In this document: piece by piece, positions 33,930 to 45,224 of the stretch
Layout of the letters: the number at the start of each line of letters is the position of its first letter
How positions within the stretch are numbered: position 1 is the first letter of the stretch
Assembly: GCA_017311185.1 (NCBI GenBank)
Contig: JAESUZ010002694.1
Span: forward strand, 1,178,001-1,242,000
Direction: 5' to 3'
DNA length: 64,000 bases
DNA from: Proteles cristata cristata
Taxonomy: Eukaryota; Chordata; Mammalia; Carnivora; Hyaenidae
Translations under genes and position numbers: made by a program
The notes under the pieces: model-generated
The model's input: the letters and a program-made list of their open reading frames with translations, nothing else
Database searches by the model: none
What the model was told of the DNA's origin: nothing

Positions 33930-34210
33930 TCTTGCTTTCCTTTGCATATAATTATATTAGGCTTATCTGTGTTTATTAATAGCATATACTTTTGGCTTGG
34001 TTGTTTTTAAACTTATAAAAAGGGCATCTATATATATTTTTAGTGTTATATTTCATAATAGAAAGGGCTATCAAAGGTATCATGCAGGATGTAATCTCTG
34101 GGGACTTTTCACTTAAAATTATATGCCTAAAATTCACCTATATTATCATATGTAGCAATGTTCATTCATTTTGTTTATTGACTTTCTTTTCCATTTTAAA
34201 GATAATGCAT
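33930..34210 (-). mobile_element. Possible old L1 3' fragment, antisense
   Basis: GGGACTTTTCACTTAAAATTATATGCCTAAAATTCACC, then TATCATATGTAGCAATGTTCATTCATTTTGTTTATTG, resembles the antisense L1 motif for TTTTTCACTCAACATTATG...TTCATCCATGTTG...GCAGTAGTTCATTC. Very decayed; a tentative call. Confidence 0.4.
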
Positions 34211-35743
34211 TAACTAGGGGCAACACAAAAAACCTAATCCATTTCTGGAAATTCATCTATGGACATCATCTTTTTTTCTTCTCATCTGCTCCTTTAAAGA
34301 CATTAAATTTTTCTTTTTAATTTCCTCTCTTTCTCCACAATATCCTCATCTATTTTACTCAGTATCTGGTACACGCCTTGTTTTTTCTTTTTCCAACATA
34401 GTTTCAAGGAACCCTGGAATCCGTTCTTTAGTCTCAGAAGGAAGGGTGCTTGTTTTTCTAAAAAACCAGAACAGAGAAATTTAAAATGCCTTTAATATAA
34501 TGCCATATTTGAATATCCCCTGTGACTCCACATAAACCTCGTTCTTGTGGGTCCCTTATGCCCACCTGAGGCCTTATACCAGTTGAGCTGTTTGTAAAGA
34601 TTCATTTGGTTGGGCATAAAGAAATCTCCTGAGGTATTGAAAACACATCCCTCAGAGAATAAAGGACCAAGCTGTTGGGCATAATGAAAATCAAGTATTA
34701 AACCTAAGCCATACTGGCACTTCACATACCTGGAACAACAGCCCGATGCTTTAGAGAGACAATGGCAGAAAACAAATCTCATGTGTATTCCAGATGGTTC
34801 TGAAGGAACACAGACAAAAAGCGTTTGTCCCCACCCCCTTCTCAGAGCAACTCCAATTAAAATTTCCTCCTTTTCTCCACTAAATACGAAAAGTTAATAA
34901 ACCCCAAGGATGTGGCAGGTTATCCTCATCCCCTGACCAGTGAGTGGTGTGCATGTGAAGTCATCTTGCAGGAAGAAATTACAAACAGCCAAACTACAAG
35001 GTTACATGAACTTCTTCTTTGTGGCTGTAATGGCCAACAGAATACACAGATTTCCACACGGAGGTGAGTGCAGATGGGAGTTTAAAATGATCTGAGCTCC
35101 ATGGCTCTGGAGAGGCGAAAGAAGAAAGAAGTTCCCTGCCCGCACGGGTGGCAGAAGTGGACGGTGCAGCCACGTCTCTGCAGATACAGAAAGAATACAG
35201 TTCCATCACTCACAACAGCTTTTAAAAGAGCAAATATTTTCCATTCATTCTAAAGAAAATTATGTTTGTGAGACTAGAAAATTGTGTGGGTGCAAATTCT
35301 CCAACCTGGTAATTATCTCTGATCCATTTCAATAAGCAAAGGTTTGGGGGAATTATTCACATATGAATCATTTTCACTGCTTGTTATTTGCAGAATAGAT
35401 TGGAACTGTATGAATAAGAGACCTTCAACTCCTATTAACATTTTTGCATGCAACTGAGGCTCTCCAGAAATTAAAAGACAAACATTGGTAAATCAATAAA
35501 ACATTATTTTATTTCACCTTGGGCTCAGCCACCCACTGCCTATCTTCTCTCCATCCTTGGAAACTTTTCTTTTGAGCTGACCCAGCCAGAATACAGACAG
35601 GTGGTGAGGAGGTGGGAATGGGCACCGCAACTGAAGGGAGCTGCTTGAGCAGAGGTGAGACAACACGGAGAGGGGGAAAAACAGAGTGACTCCGTGAGCT
35701 GGACGGAAGCGTTCATGTGGGGAAGTAGTTGGTTGCAGAGGAG
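34211..35743. other. Single-copy-looking DNA
   Basis: No recognised gene or transposon in about 1.5 kb. GC content rises mildly at 35000-35200 and 35560-35740. Frames on the minus strand lack family features. Confidence 0.5.
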
Positions 35744-35817
35744 AAGGCTGTTTGTGGATGGATCTGAATGTCAGGATCATTTGAAGCCACAGAGGACACT
35801 GGGGTGAATTAAGTAGG

Positions 35818-35869
<52 letters not shown>

Positions 35870-35944
35870 GGCTTGTTTGTGGATGGATCTGAATGTCAGG
35901 ATCATTTGAAGCCACAGAGGCCACTGGGGTGAATTAAGTAGGAG

Positions 35945-35987
<43 letters not shown>

Positions 35988-36062
35988 GGCTGTTTGTGGA
36001 TGGATCTGAATGTCAGGATCATTTGAAGCCACAGGAGGCCACTGGGGTGAATTAAGTAGGAG

Positions 36063-36109
<47 letters not shown>

Positions 36110-36181
36110 GGCTGTTTGTGGATGGATCTGAATGTCAGGATCATTTGAAGCCACAGAGGCCACTGGGGTGAATTAAGTAGG

Positions 36182-36221
<40 letters not shown>

Positions 36222-36301
36222 TGTGTGAAGGCTGTTTGTGGATGGATCTGAATGTCAGGATCATTTGAAGCCACAGAGGCCACTGGGGTGAGTTAAGTAG
36301 G

Positions 36302-36341
<40 letters not shown>

Positions 36342-36408
36342 GGCTGTGGATGGATCTGAATGTCAGGATCATTTGAAGCCACAGAGGCCCTTGGGGTGAG
36401 TTAAGTAG

Positions 36409-36457
<49 letters not shown>
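35744..36457. repeat. Six-unit VNTR, each unit carrying a (GT)n tract
   Basis: Six tandem units start at 35744, 35868, 35986, 36108, 36228 and 36340, each 112-124 bp. The 5' half of each unit is nearly invariant (AAGGCTGTTTGTGGATGGAT, then TCAGGATCATTTGAAGCCAC, GGGGTGAATTAAGTAGGA). The 3' half is (GT)n of varying length; the array ends in one last GT tract at 36457. Unit 4 has one GTAT interruption in its tract, unit 2 has an extra T, and unit 6 lacks TTTG. Minus-strand frames full of HTHTHT come from this repeat. Confidence 0.97.
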
Positions 36458-36459
<2 letters not shown>

Positions 36460-36499
36460 GGGGATGGGTGCCAGCCAAGGACTTAGGCTAACAAGGGAG

Positions 36500-36815
36500 A
36501 GGCTGTAAATGCCAGTAAGTAGAGCTCTGCAGTAAAAAAACGAAGAACTGATGTCAGACCAACTACAACTAAAATGCTGGTTCAGCTACTTTATAACTCC
36601 ACTACCCTGGGCAAATTACTTACCCTGTCTAAGTTAAAATTACTTCTAGAACGGGGATGACATTAACAAGTCTTAAATCATGGGGTGGTTGAGAGAATTA
36701 AAAAATCACCTACAGAAAGTATTGGCCACATTGAAAGATGCAGTATACACAGCAGATGCTCTCATTGTTATCTTCATTATCATAATTATTATTTCAGGAA
36801 AATTAATTCTCTATA
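36500..36815 (+). mobile_element. MIR SINE
   Basis: MIR order is preserved: GCTACTTTATAACTCCACTACCCTGGGCAAATTACTTACCCTGTCTAAG, then GAACGGGGATGACATTAACAAG, GGGGTGGTTGAGAGAATTAAA and the tail ATTGTTATCTTCATTATCATAATTATTA. An ancient mammal-wide repeat. Confidence 0.8.
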
Positions 36816-37430
36816 TGAGATGAGTATTGGATGGATGGAAATATCCATCCTCTACTGCACATGGCGATGACAGAAAGAACCCAATTATCAGCAATTATAT
36901 AAAGCGACAGTTTTCATTTTGAACAGCCTTAAGAATGTGCCTTTCTTGGAATAAGCTATTACAAATTCCTTATTTAAAATGTCCTTAGGGCAAAGTGAAT
37001 TTTATCTCTTTAAATTACAAAGAATAAACACAGGTGAACTTCAACTTAAGTTTCTCTGTAAATTTTCTGTGGAAAGAAATTGGCCCAAGTTTAGAAAAAA
37101 GAGCTAACTCACATGTTAAAGGCAAGTCTGTGCAGAGAATATACAGTAATGGCTGCATCAGGCGGGAATTGCCTCCCTCGGGGAGGAGCAAGGTAGCTAC
37201 AGATTGTAGCAGATGGGGATTATGTTTTCTTTGTTTGGCGTTCTCGGTCTGAGGCACAAGAACACGATGGAACACAATTGCAGAATTAGGCAATTCCATA
37301 CCCACCTAGTGCCTCTAAGTTTTCTTTCTATTGAAGGAATGAGGAAATTCAAAGGAACAGCAATGCTCATTTTCTAAATTAGCTACTTAATAGTTGAGAT
37401 TTATGTTACTTATTTGAGAAGATGGTTGTG
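36816..37430. other. Single-copy-looking DNA
   Basis: No recognised feature. The moderately GC-rich part at 37130-37260 gives overlapping frames on both strands without family features. Confidence 0.45.
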
Positions 37431-37431
37431 T

Positions 37432-37600
37432 GAGGCAGTAGAAAGCTTATTGACATAAAGATGGGAAGACTCAGATCAGATCCCAGCTCCTTACTTAGGG
37501 AGAGATAGACTGTGTTCCACCTCATTTATAAGAAAAGGAGAGGGCTTGAATTATATGATCCAAAAGTTTCTTCCAGGTCTCAAATTCTGATACTACATTA
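37432..37600 (+). mobile_element. MIR3-like SINE fragment
   Basis: GAGGCAGTAGAAAGCTTATTGACATAAAGATGGGAAGACTCAGATCAGATCCCAGCTCC, then CCTCATTTATAAGAAAAGGAGAGGGCTTGAATTATATGATCC and TTTCTTCCAGGTCTCAAATTCTGATAC match the MIR3 order (tRNA-like head, CCTCATTTATAAAA, then GATGATCT...CCTTCCAGCTCTAAAATTCTATGA). Confidence 0.72.
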
Positions 37601-37819
37601 GCCACATTTTATACAGTGGTGTCTCCTAACTCCTCCAAACCAGATATGGTTTTTCCCTCCATTGAAAACCTGTAGGATTGTCACGTCTTTTAGAACACTT
37701 GCTATGCTCCACCTTGGATTCTACAGTTAAGTATGCACTTATCTCTTTATTCCCCTCTAGCTGACTACCAGATCCTTCAAGGTAAGAGATTTTTTCAATC
37801 CATATTTACATAATCCAAC

Positions 37820-39050
37820 AATGTATAGAAAGAATTATACACCACACCCGAATGGGATTTATTCCAAATGTGTAAGCCTTGTTCAACACTCAAAAATCAA
37901 TTAGTTTAATCTACCATATCAGTAGCCTAAAGAGGAAAAGTCACATGAACATATCAATTGATGCAGAAAAAGCATCAATTTTCTGCTTTAGGAAGAAAGC
38001 AGAAACACCCATTCATGATAAAAACTCTCAGCAAACTAGGAAGACAGGAGAGCTTTCTCAACTTGATAAATAACATTTACATACATGAATTAACTGGAAC
38101 TTAAAAAAATTTAAATAACATTTACAAAAATTCTACAGTTAACATTAAATTTACTAGTGAGAGACTGGACCCTTTCCTCCTGAGATTGGGACCAAGACAA
38201 AGATGTTCTCTCATACTACTCCTATCCAACACTGTACCAGAAATCCTAGCTAATGCACTAAGACAAGAAAAAGAAATAAAAAGACTTACAGATTTGAAAG
38301 GAAGAAATTAAAATATTTTTCTAGACAGATGGCATGACTGTTTATAATTTTTTTTTAATTTATTTCTAGGAGAGAGAGAGAGAGACAGCGTGAGCAGGGG
38401 AGGGTCAGAGAGAGAGGGAGTCACAGACTGAAACAGGCTCCAGGCTCTGAGCTGGCAGTCAGCACAGAGCCCGACGCGGGGCCGGAACCCACGAACCGCG
38501 AGATCATGACCTAAGCGAAAGTCGGACGCTTAACCGACTAAGCCACCCAGGCGCCCCCATGACTGTTTATAGAGAAATCCCCAAAGACTCTACAAAGAAC
38601 TTCTGGAACTAATAAACTTGTATAGCATGTTCATAGGATACAAAGTCAATGTGAAAAGGAAGACTGTGTTTTCATATACCAGTAATGAACATTTGTAACC
38701 TGAAAATGTTTCTTAATACTATTTATAATAACACTAAAAAATAATATACTCTGGTATAAATCTAGCATAATATATACAGAATCTATGTGTGGAAAACTAT
38801 AAAACATCAGTGAAAGAAATCTAAAGAAAAGGAGAGATAGTGTGTACCCATAGGTTGGAAACCAATAAGTTTTTTCCAGGGGTTCAAGGGGAGAGGGGCT
38901 GAACAGATGAGGCATAGATTTGGGGGTGAGGTAGAAATAATTCTGGATGGCACAGCGGTGGTGGATTTATGGCACTATATGTTTGCCAAAACCCTTGGAA
39001 CTTCACAGCACAAGAGAAACTTCAGTGTGCAAAAATTTTTTTTAAAAATT
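37820..39050 (+). mobile_element. Old L1 ORF2 to 3'UTR fragment
   Basis: Begins in the RT domain: AATGGGATTTATTCCAAATGTGTAAG, then CATATCAATTGATGCAGAAAAAGCATC (equivalent of SIDAEKA), CCTTTCCTCCTGAGATTGGGACCAAGACAAAGATG and the RT C-terminal side. It is interrupted by a SINE at 38347-38557. From about 38870 it reads as an L1-type 3'UTR (GGGGAGAGGGGCTGAAC, GGTGGATTTATGGCACTATATGTTTGCCAAAACCC). No intact catalytic box. Confidence 0.78.
38347..38557 (-). mobile_element. Felid can-SINE, young subfamily
   Basis: Near-consensus reverse copy with GGCCGGAACCCACGAACCGCG (one-base B-box change) and the GCGCCCC end. Perfect target duplication CATGACTGTTTATA at 38333-38346 and 38558-38571. Confidence 0.97.
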
Positions 39051-39621
39051 ACTTCGAAGTTCCTAGAAACCTAGGAAGGAAGGCAGAGTGGGATAAGCTC
39101 TAACTGTATTACAAATATGTAAAACAATCTTACTGAAAGGGATGAAATAAAAGGTGCTTATCTAAGTAATGTTGGAAATAAGTGGACAATGTAAGACAAA
39201 ATGAACTGCGCACAAGCATGATATTCTAGCTGATGAAGCTTTTCCCCACAGGTATACAGGTTACCAATTCAGAAATCGCTCTACATGAACAAACAAGTAA
39301 ATGGATAGTGGATGGTGGGAATGAGATTTATCACTGTTTGAGTGGGAGATTAAAAATAAAGAGAGGAGCCCTAGAATATCCATGTATCATGCACACCTAT
39401 ATATCCTTGCTCTGACAGCTCCGAGGGCTTGGAAGTAATGACAGCCCAGCAGCAAAGAGCATACCAAAGAGAGGCCAAATCTTGATTTCTAATATCATTC
39501 TCCAATAAAAAGAGAACCAGGGATCCTTGGAAAGACAGTGAAGTCTGTGACTAAGGTAGTAGATTTATAAGATGAACCTGGAACATGTTCTCATGCCAGC
39601 ATGTAAGGAAGAACTCACACA

Positions 39622-39671
<50 letters not shown>

Positions 39672-40600
39672 GATGGGGTTATGTCAGAGGGACATAGGAG
39701 ACAAATGAAAAAGCTCTCAGTTGCCAAAGCTGGAATCATTGGAACCAAATAAATAAACTAGTATTGTTTTATAACCCAAAGTATAAAGTGAACATCTATG
39801 AGTCAACACTGATATAGACAAATGCTTAAACAGATGAATAAATAAATGGAGAAAAGGCAAATCTCCTAGGCAGAAGAATTCCAAATAATTTATGTAAAAA
39901 CCCTGTCTCCAGGGAGGTAGAACTCCCCTCCTGAGGTTGAAACCAGTTATATACAGTGGCGTAAAGCCACTCAGTTTTGTGATTTTCTCAGCATGTTAGC
40001 AACCTGTGTACAGTGAGAAAGAAAGCAGGTACATGAATTGATTCAAGACTGAAGCTTGAAGTGAGGGTTGCAGTAAAATTAGAAGATTAGGATGCTGAAA
40101 ATACTGGTGAGGAAGCGGCTGACATCATGCACTGTGAAGTGCAGGCTAACTACGGAAAGAGGCAAGACGGAGGAGTGGCAATGATCTAGATGAAAAAGAA
40201 TAAAGAGGTCTCAGAGAAGTGTACTGAAGAGAGGTTAGCAATGAAATTGATGAATGGCTTGGAAGATGACAATTACTTTGTATAAGAGCAAAACTGACCA
40301 GGGAGACCTGCATTTTGAGTGTGGCAGGGGATTCAGGGATGAGAAGACAGCGGGATCAAATGGTTTTTAAGTCTCAGAGTTTATGCAGCTCACTGGAAGC
40401 CATGAAGGGTGTCAGCAACTGTTTTCTCCCTAACTGAGCGTTTGCCTTGGTTGTTTAATGTCACAAATGAAAGGGTGGTAAGAAACTACCTGGCTGCTTT
40501 TGAAAGGCTGAAATTGGCAATTGCCAATTTTTTATCCACCTCTGAGAAGCTGGCTATTTCTCAAAAGCATTGGTAGTGTCCTTCACTGCCTATGAGTCTG
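39051..40600. other. Weakly assigned DNA (possible L1 3'UTR and L2 remnants)
   Basis: 39150-39600 may be the decayed 3'UTR continuation of the L1 to the left. 40030-40440 may be decayed L2-type sequence. Neither is firm. A (CA)n tract lies at 39615-39666. No gene recognised. Confidence 0.4.
39615..39666. repeat. (CA)n microsatellite
   Basis: About 25 CA dinucleotides with CAAA interruptions near both ends (39622 and 39665). Confidence 0.95.
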
Positions 40601-40604
40601 AGTC

Positions 40605-41462
40605 TTTTTTTCCCCCAGCCTTTACTGAAGTATGGTTGACAAAATTGTATACATATAGGTTGTACAATGTGATGTTTTGATAAACATATACATTGTGAAG
40701 TGATTACCACAATCAAGCTAATTGACTCATCCATCACCTCATATAGTTACCCTTTTTTTGTGTGTGTGGTGAGAACACTTGAGATCTACTCTCTTACCAA
40801 ATTTCAAGTATATAATACATTATCATTAACTATAATCATCACGCTGTACCTTATGTCTCCAGAATGTACTCATCTTCTAATTGAAAGTTTGTACCCTTTG
40901 ACCAATATCCCTCCTTTTCCCCAACCCCGTGGCTCCTAGTCACCACCATTCTCTTCTATGCTAATATGAGTTCTACTTTTTTTTTTTCAGATTGCACATA
41001 TAAATGACACCATTCAGCATTTGTCTTTCTGTTTCTGACTGATTGTACTCAGCATAAGTTCCTCTAGTTTCATCCATGTTGTTAGAAATGATTCTTTGGC
41101 GGGGGAGCAGGGGAGCGGGGGAGTACAATAATACTCCATTGTATATATATGTAACATCTTTATCCATTCATCATCTGCTGGTGGACACTTAGGTTGTTTC
41201 CATATCTTGGCTATTATGAATAATGTTCCAATGAACATAGAAGTTGAGCTATCTCTTTGAGATAGTGATTTCATTTCTTTTCATTTTCCTTATATACCCA
41301 TAAGTGAAATTGCTGGATCAGTAGTTCTATTAATTTTAATTTTTAACTTATTGTGGTACCTCCATACTGGCTACACTAATTTAAATTGCCATTGGTAGTA
41401 CATGAGGGTTTCCTTTTCTCCACATCCTTCCTGCAATTGTATTTTTTGAGTCTTTCACTTTC
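40605..41462 (-). mobile_element. Old L1 3' end, antisense
   Basis: TTTACTGAAGTATGGTTGACAAAATTGTATACATATAGG, then ATGTGATGTTTTGATAAACATATACATTGTG and CAATATCCCTCC match the antisense L1 3'UTR. 40990-41450 is antisense ORF2 end: GTTCCTCTAGTTTCATCCATGTTG, ACTCCATTGTATATATATG, GTGGACACTTAGGTTGTTTCC. It is cut at 41462 by a SINE. Confidence 0.85.
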
Positions 41463-41685
41463 TTTAAATTTTTTTTAATGTTTTATTATTTATTTCTAGG
41501 AGAGAGAGAGACAGCATGAGCAGGGGAGGGTCAGAGAAAGAGGGAGTCACAGACTCTGAAACAGGCTCCAGGCTCTGAGCTGGCAGTCAGCACAGAGCCT
41601 GACACGGGGCTCGAACCCACAAACCGCGAGATCATGACCCAAGCGAAAGTCGGACGCTTAACTGACTCAGCCACGCAGGCGCCCC
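41463..41685 (-). mobile_element. Felid can-SINE, young subfamily
   Basis: Reverse copy with TTATTTCTAGGAGAGAGAGAGAC, GGGGCTCGAACCCACAAACC and CAGGCGCCCC. Perfect 15-bp target duplication GAGTCTTTCACTTTC at 41448-41462 and 41686-41700. Confidence 0.97.
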
Positions 41686-41719
41686 GAGTCTTTCACTTTC
41701 AACAGTAAGTTGCATCCAT

Positions 41720-41751
41720 GTGCTCGCTTCGGCAGCACATATACTAAAAAA
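41720..41751 (+). pseudogene. 3'-truncated U6 snRNA retrocopy
   Basis: GTGCTCGCTTCGGCAGCACATATACTAAAA (41720-41749) matches the first 30 nt of U6 spliceosomal RNA, followed by only two further A residues. A perfect 18-bp direct repeat AACAGTAAGTTGCATCCA flanks it at 41701-41718 and 41752-41769, the signature of L1-type insertion. The ACAGAGA box, catalytic stem and U-rich 3' end are absent, so it cannot act in splicing. A single extra T (41719) sits at the left junction. Confidence 0.95.
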
Positions 41752-41965
41752 AACAGTAAGTTGCATCCAGGCTCCAAAGAAGATATAGGCTGATGTAGCA
41801 AAGGCAGGAACTTGGATCCCTTGAAGAAATCAGCAGAACCCACTTAAATGCAAATTCAAGCTCTATCTTCTAAAACATTTTCAGTCTACTCTACCATGGT
41901 CCTCGTTCTTTTGCACCTTGGAATCTGAGCTTCTTTGATGAGCTGCATACCAGACTCTATCAAAT

Positions 41966-42020
41966 AGATGGATGGACAGATGGATGGATGGATGGATGGA
42001 TGGATGGGTGGGTGGGTGGG
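41966..42020. repeat. (GGAT)n / (GGGT)n microsatellite
   Basis: GATGGATGGACAGATGGATGG-type run passing into four GGGT units (GGGTGGGTGGGTGGG, about 42006-42020). Confidence 0.93.
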
Positions 42021-42029
42021 TAAACATGA

Positions 42030-42220
42030 ATAACAGTTACCTGTGTTTTAAGGACCTACCTGAATACCATCTCTTCACTGAAGGTCTCCCTGACTTCCCC
42101 AAATTAAAAGCAATCTCTCCCTTACTTGTAAGACTTATGGAAACATCTTCTGTCTTACATATTCACAGCAATATCTCCATTCTTTTGTAGGCACTCAATA
42201 ATACTGAATTAAATAAGCCT
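42030..42220 (+). mobile_element. L2 3' fragment
   Basis: GACCTACCTGAATACCATCTCTTCACTGAAGGTCTCCCTGACTTCCCC, then CTCCATTCTTTTGTAGGCACTCAATAATACTGAATTAAAT, follows the L2 order. Highly decayed. Confidence 0.6.
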
Positions 42221-43774
42221 TTGATTATTCTTCTTTCACAGAATAGGTCACAGTATATGTTCAATTTTAGTTTGTTCTATAAACAAATATTAAGCTGAAA
42301 TTTCTATAAAGGCAAAATTTACATTTGCCCTAATTTTTATTTACCAATGTAGTAGATGTTCAACCAGTATATATGAAATAAAGGTATTAAGAATGTCACA
42401 CTTGTCCAACTTTTCCCCAAGAGCTGCAGGTCAATGTCCTGTAATATTGCTCTAGAATTTCCCAGTGTCATTCAGGGGTGTGATCTCAGCCAGTTATAAG
42501 TTTGGAAGAAAATTTCTGAGTACTTCAGGACACAGAAGTGATCATTGTTAAGTGAGAACTAAGAAGATTTGAGAGTTCCTAAATAAGAGAATCATTTGAG
42601 ATCATTGCTAATCATGAGGAAGACTAGTTAAGGAGTATAGTCAAAAAGGAAAGTCAATGCTGACTGGACTCACAATAGGAGAATTCATATCACTAATTTT
42701 TCAACCACAACTACCAATTCTAAATGCCAATAATGAGTCTTACAAATAAGGCTTTGTAAGGAGGGCCTGGCCGCAGGAAGCCATCCAAAAGCCCCTCTCT
42801 ATATTTATGCCAGGAATGTAGCCTATACTGTACTATTTTAACTGAATTGACTCTACTGACATTCATTAATTAGATAGCAAGACTAATGCCACACAAAATA
42901 TTACACCTCTTCAATGTTTCTTGATTTTGTGACCTGTCCATTGCAGCACCTAGCATGATGAGATAGTGTTGCTTGCTCTGCTCTAGACCCAAGGTTGAAT
43001 GCCACCAGCTGACATCCCAAAGCTATTGTGCAAGTGGGTTCTTGGCAGCAGCCAATCAAGGAAAAGGAAACAAGAAGCCTGGGTAAAGGACTGCAGAACT
43101 CATGAGAGACTGGTGCTTAGTGAAGGAGAGGCAGAAGGCAGAGACCGCAACAGAAACCAAGAGAACAGCAAACCCCAAATCCATGCAAATATGCAGAAAG
43201 CAGGAGACAGGCAGGAACTGGAATGTGCTGGAAACGAGAAACAAGGGTGCAAATGGAAAGAGCTAGCCACACAAAAAAGAGGCCTGACAGGGAAGAACAT
43301 GCGCTCCTGACTTGAGTCTTCATTAACTCAGAACATCAGTCCTAATAAGACTGGCCAAATGGATCACGGCACAAGATTGCAGATCACTACTGGTTTGGGA
43401 AGAAAGTCAGAGGTAAGAGTCCCACCCTCTGGCAGAGGCTGTGCTCAGGCAACTTTGCAAGACCAGCAAGTGGTTAGCAGCAGTAAAAAGCTGGGAAGTT
43501 CTACTGAAAATGAGACTTCAAAAAATGGACAAAGACATAAGGAGACAAGGTACTGATGACAAGAATATATAAGTGATTAATGAAAATCTATTCAAGCTCA
43601 TTATCAATAAAAAGACATTAAAATGCATTTTATTCTGTCACTTTAGTTCTAACCTTTATGAGGATGGTACTTGATGCTGGATAGGGTGCTGGTGAGAGTA
43701 TAAGGGGAAACATCTCTGAAAAGCAGTTCAGTTTTCATATATATATATATGACATATATATATATAATATAGAA
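42221..43774. other. Single-copy-looking DNA
   Basis: About 1.5 kb with no recognised transposon. A purine-rich frame at 42999-43310 (+) overlaps three minus-strand frames and has no domain. A (TA)n run lies at 43736-43767. Confidence 0.5.
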
Positions 43775-44190
43775 TAAATTCATTCACTCATTAATTCTAC
43801 AGTTTTCATTGTGTGCCCTGTGATAGGTACTAAAATCTGCACTGTCCCATTAACCTTGCCATTAGAAGCTTATAGTGTAGTCGGGAATAGAGAAATTAAT
43901 CAAATAATCACAGAAATGTATCATTTCATTCTGCGATAAGTACTATAAAGAAGAATTATAAGAAGCTATGAAACAATAAAGGAGTTGCTGATGTAGCCTT
44001 AGTGAATCAAGAAAACTTCATTACTCAAGGAATTGATATTTTAACTTGAGATTCAAAAAGTCAAATGTAAGGTGAGGATGCAGGGTCACTGCAAAGAATG
44101 ATTATTAAATCTGAACAAATAGCAAACAGCAGAAGCAAAAGACCTGAAGTGGGAAAGGCTTTGCTATGTTATTAGGTTTCTCTTCACACT
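43775..44190 (-). mobile_element. L2 fragment, antisense
   Basis: TTCATTCACTCATTAATTC, GTGTGCCCTGTGATAGGTACTAAAATCTGC, AGAAGCTTATAGTGTAGTCGGG and AAGACCTGAAGTGGGAAAGGC are the antisense L2 landmarks in order (CATTCATTCAACAAATATTT..., CTATGTGCCAGGCACT, GGAGCTTACATTCTAGTGGGG, GCAAAGGCCCTGAGGCGGG). Confidence 0.72.
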
Positions 44191-44313
44191 GAAGAAGCTA
44201 AGAGAATACTGGTGTGGGAATTACGGGGTAAATAAGAGAGGATGTGGCAAAAGATTCAGGCATGATTATTCCACCTTTGACTTGGTGAAGAAATTTGTTA
44301 AGAATAACCAAAA

Positions 44314-44521
44314 GGGGCACCCAGGTGGCTTAGTCGGTTAGGCGTCCGACTTTCGCTCAGGTCATGATCTCGCAGTTCGTTGGTTCGAGCCCCGCGTCGG
44401 GCTCTGTGCTGACTGCCAGCTCAGAGCCTGGAGCCTGTTTCAGTCTGTGACTCCCTCTCTCTCTCTCCCTCCCCTGCTCACGCTGTCTCTCTCTCTCTCC
44501 TAGAAATAAAAAAAAAAAAAA
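44314..44521 (+). mobile_element. Felid can-SINE, young subfamily
   Basis: GGGGCACCCAGGTGGCTTAGTCGG head (two changes), GGTTCGAGCCCC B box, CTAGAAATAAA then a pure A tail. Perfect target duplication AAGAATAACCAAAA at 44300-44313 and 44522-44535. Confidence 0.97.
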
Positions 44522-44679
44522 AAGAATAACCAAAAAAATTGTTTTGGGACTTCCAGAATTATCTATATCTAAATTGGGATTAAAATGTTCTAAAGTTAGA
44601 TTTTAGTAATAATTATATAACTCTGTAGGCTTACTTTAAAAAATTAGGTAGTACAATTTACTTTTTTATTTTAAAGCTT

Positions 44680-44879
44680 TTTTTTTTTTTGAGAGAGAGA
44701 GAGAGATAGAGCATGAGAATGGGGGAGAGGCAGAGAGAGTGGAAGAGAGAATCCCAAGCAAGCTCCATACTGTCAGTGTAAAGCCCAATGCGAAGTTCAA
44801 TCTCACGAAACGTAAGATCATGACCTGAGCCCAAATCAAGATCTGGACACTTAACCCACTGAGCCACCCACGCACCCCA
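44680..44879 (-). mobile_element. Felid can-SINE, older type
   Basis: Reverse copy: T-run and GAGAGAGAGAGAGATAGAGC on the left, TGAGCCACCCACGCACCCC on the right. The B-box region is decayed (AAGTTCAATCTCACGAAACG). No clean target duplication seen. Confidence 0.85.
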
Positions 44880-45009
44880 GTCTATATACTTTAAATGGCT
44901 GTTTTGTCTGATATGTAAATTATAATTCAATAAAGCGGTTTTAAAAGCTTGCTTCAGGTTTTTACTGATCTTTTTTCGTGTTTTAAACTAATGGAAAGGA
45001 AATTATTTT

Positions 45010-45210
45010 TTAAATATTTATTTGTTTTTGAGACAGAGAGAGACAGAGCAGGGGAGGGGCAGAGAGAGGGAGACACAGGACCGGAAGCAGGCTCCAGGCT
45101 CTGAGCTAGCTGTCCGCACAGAGCCCGACGCGGGGCTCGAACCCACAAACCGTGAGATCATGACCTGAGCCGAAGTCGGATGCCTAACCGACGAGCCACC
45201 CAGGCGCCCC
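45010..45210 (-). mobile_element. Felid can-SINE, intermediate age
   Basis: Reverse copy with TTTATTTGTTTTTGAGACAGAG, GGGGCTCGAACCCACAAACC and CCAGGCGCCCC. Target duplication AAGGAAATTATTTT near 44996 and at 45211-45224. Confidence 0.95.
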
Positions 45211-45224
45211 AAGGAAATTATTTT

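Noticed and set aside
35514..36372. Minus-strand frames of 106-136 codons with HTHTHT and MASVASNDPDIQIHPQ repeats
   Set aside because: They are translations of the VNTR with GT tracts; each 120-bp unit stays in frame by length, not by coding constraint.
35744..36457. Regular repeat-spacer look of a CRISPR array
   Set aside because: Units are about 120 bp, the alternating parts are a constant body and a GT microsatellite, and the window is a mammalian nuclear genome.
41720..41751. Functional U6 snRNA gene
   Set aside because: Only 30 nt match, the ACAGAGA and 3' domains are missing, there is no upstream PSE/TATA, and target duplications show that it is a retrocopy.
42999..43310. 103-codon + frame rich in K, R, E and Q
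   Set aside because: Purine-rich composition on one strand, three overlapping frames on the other, no recognised domain and no splice or promoter context.
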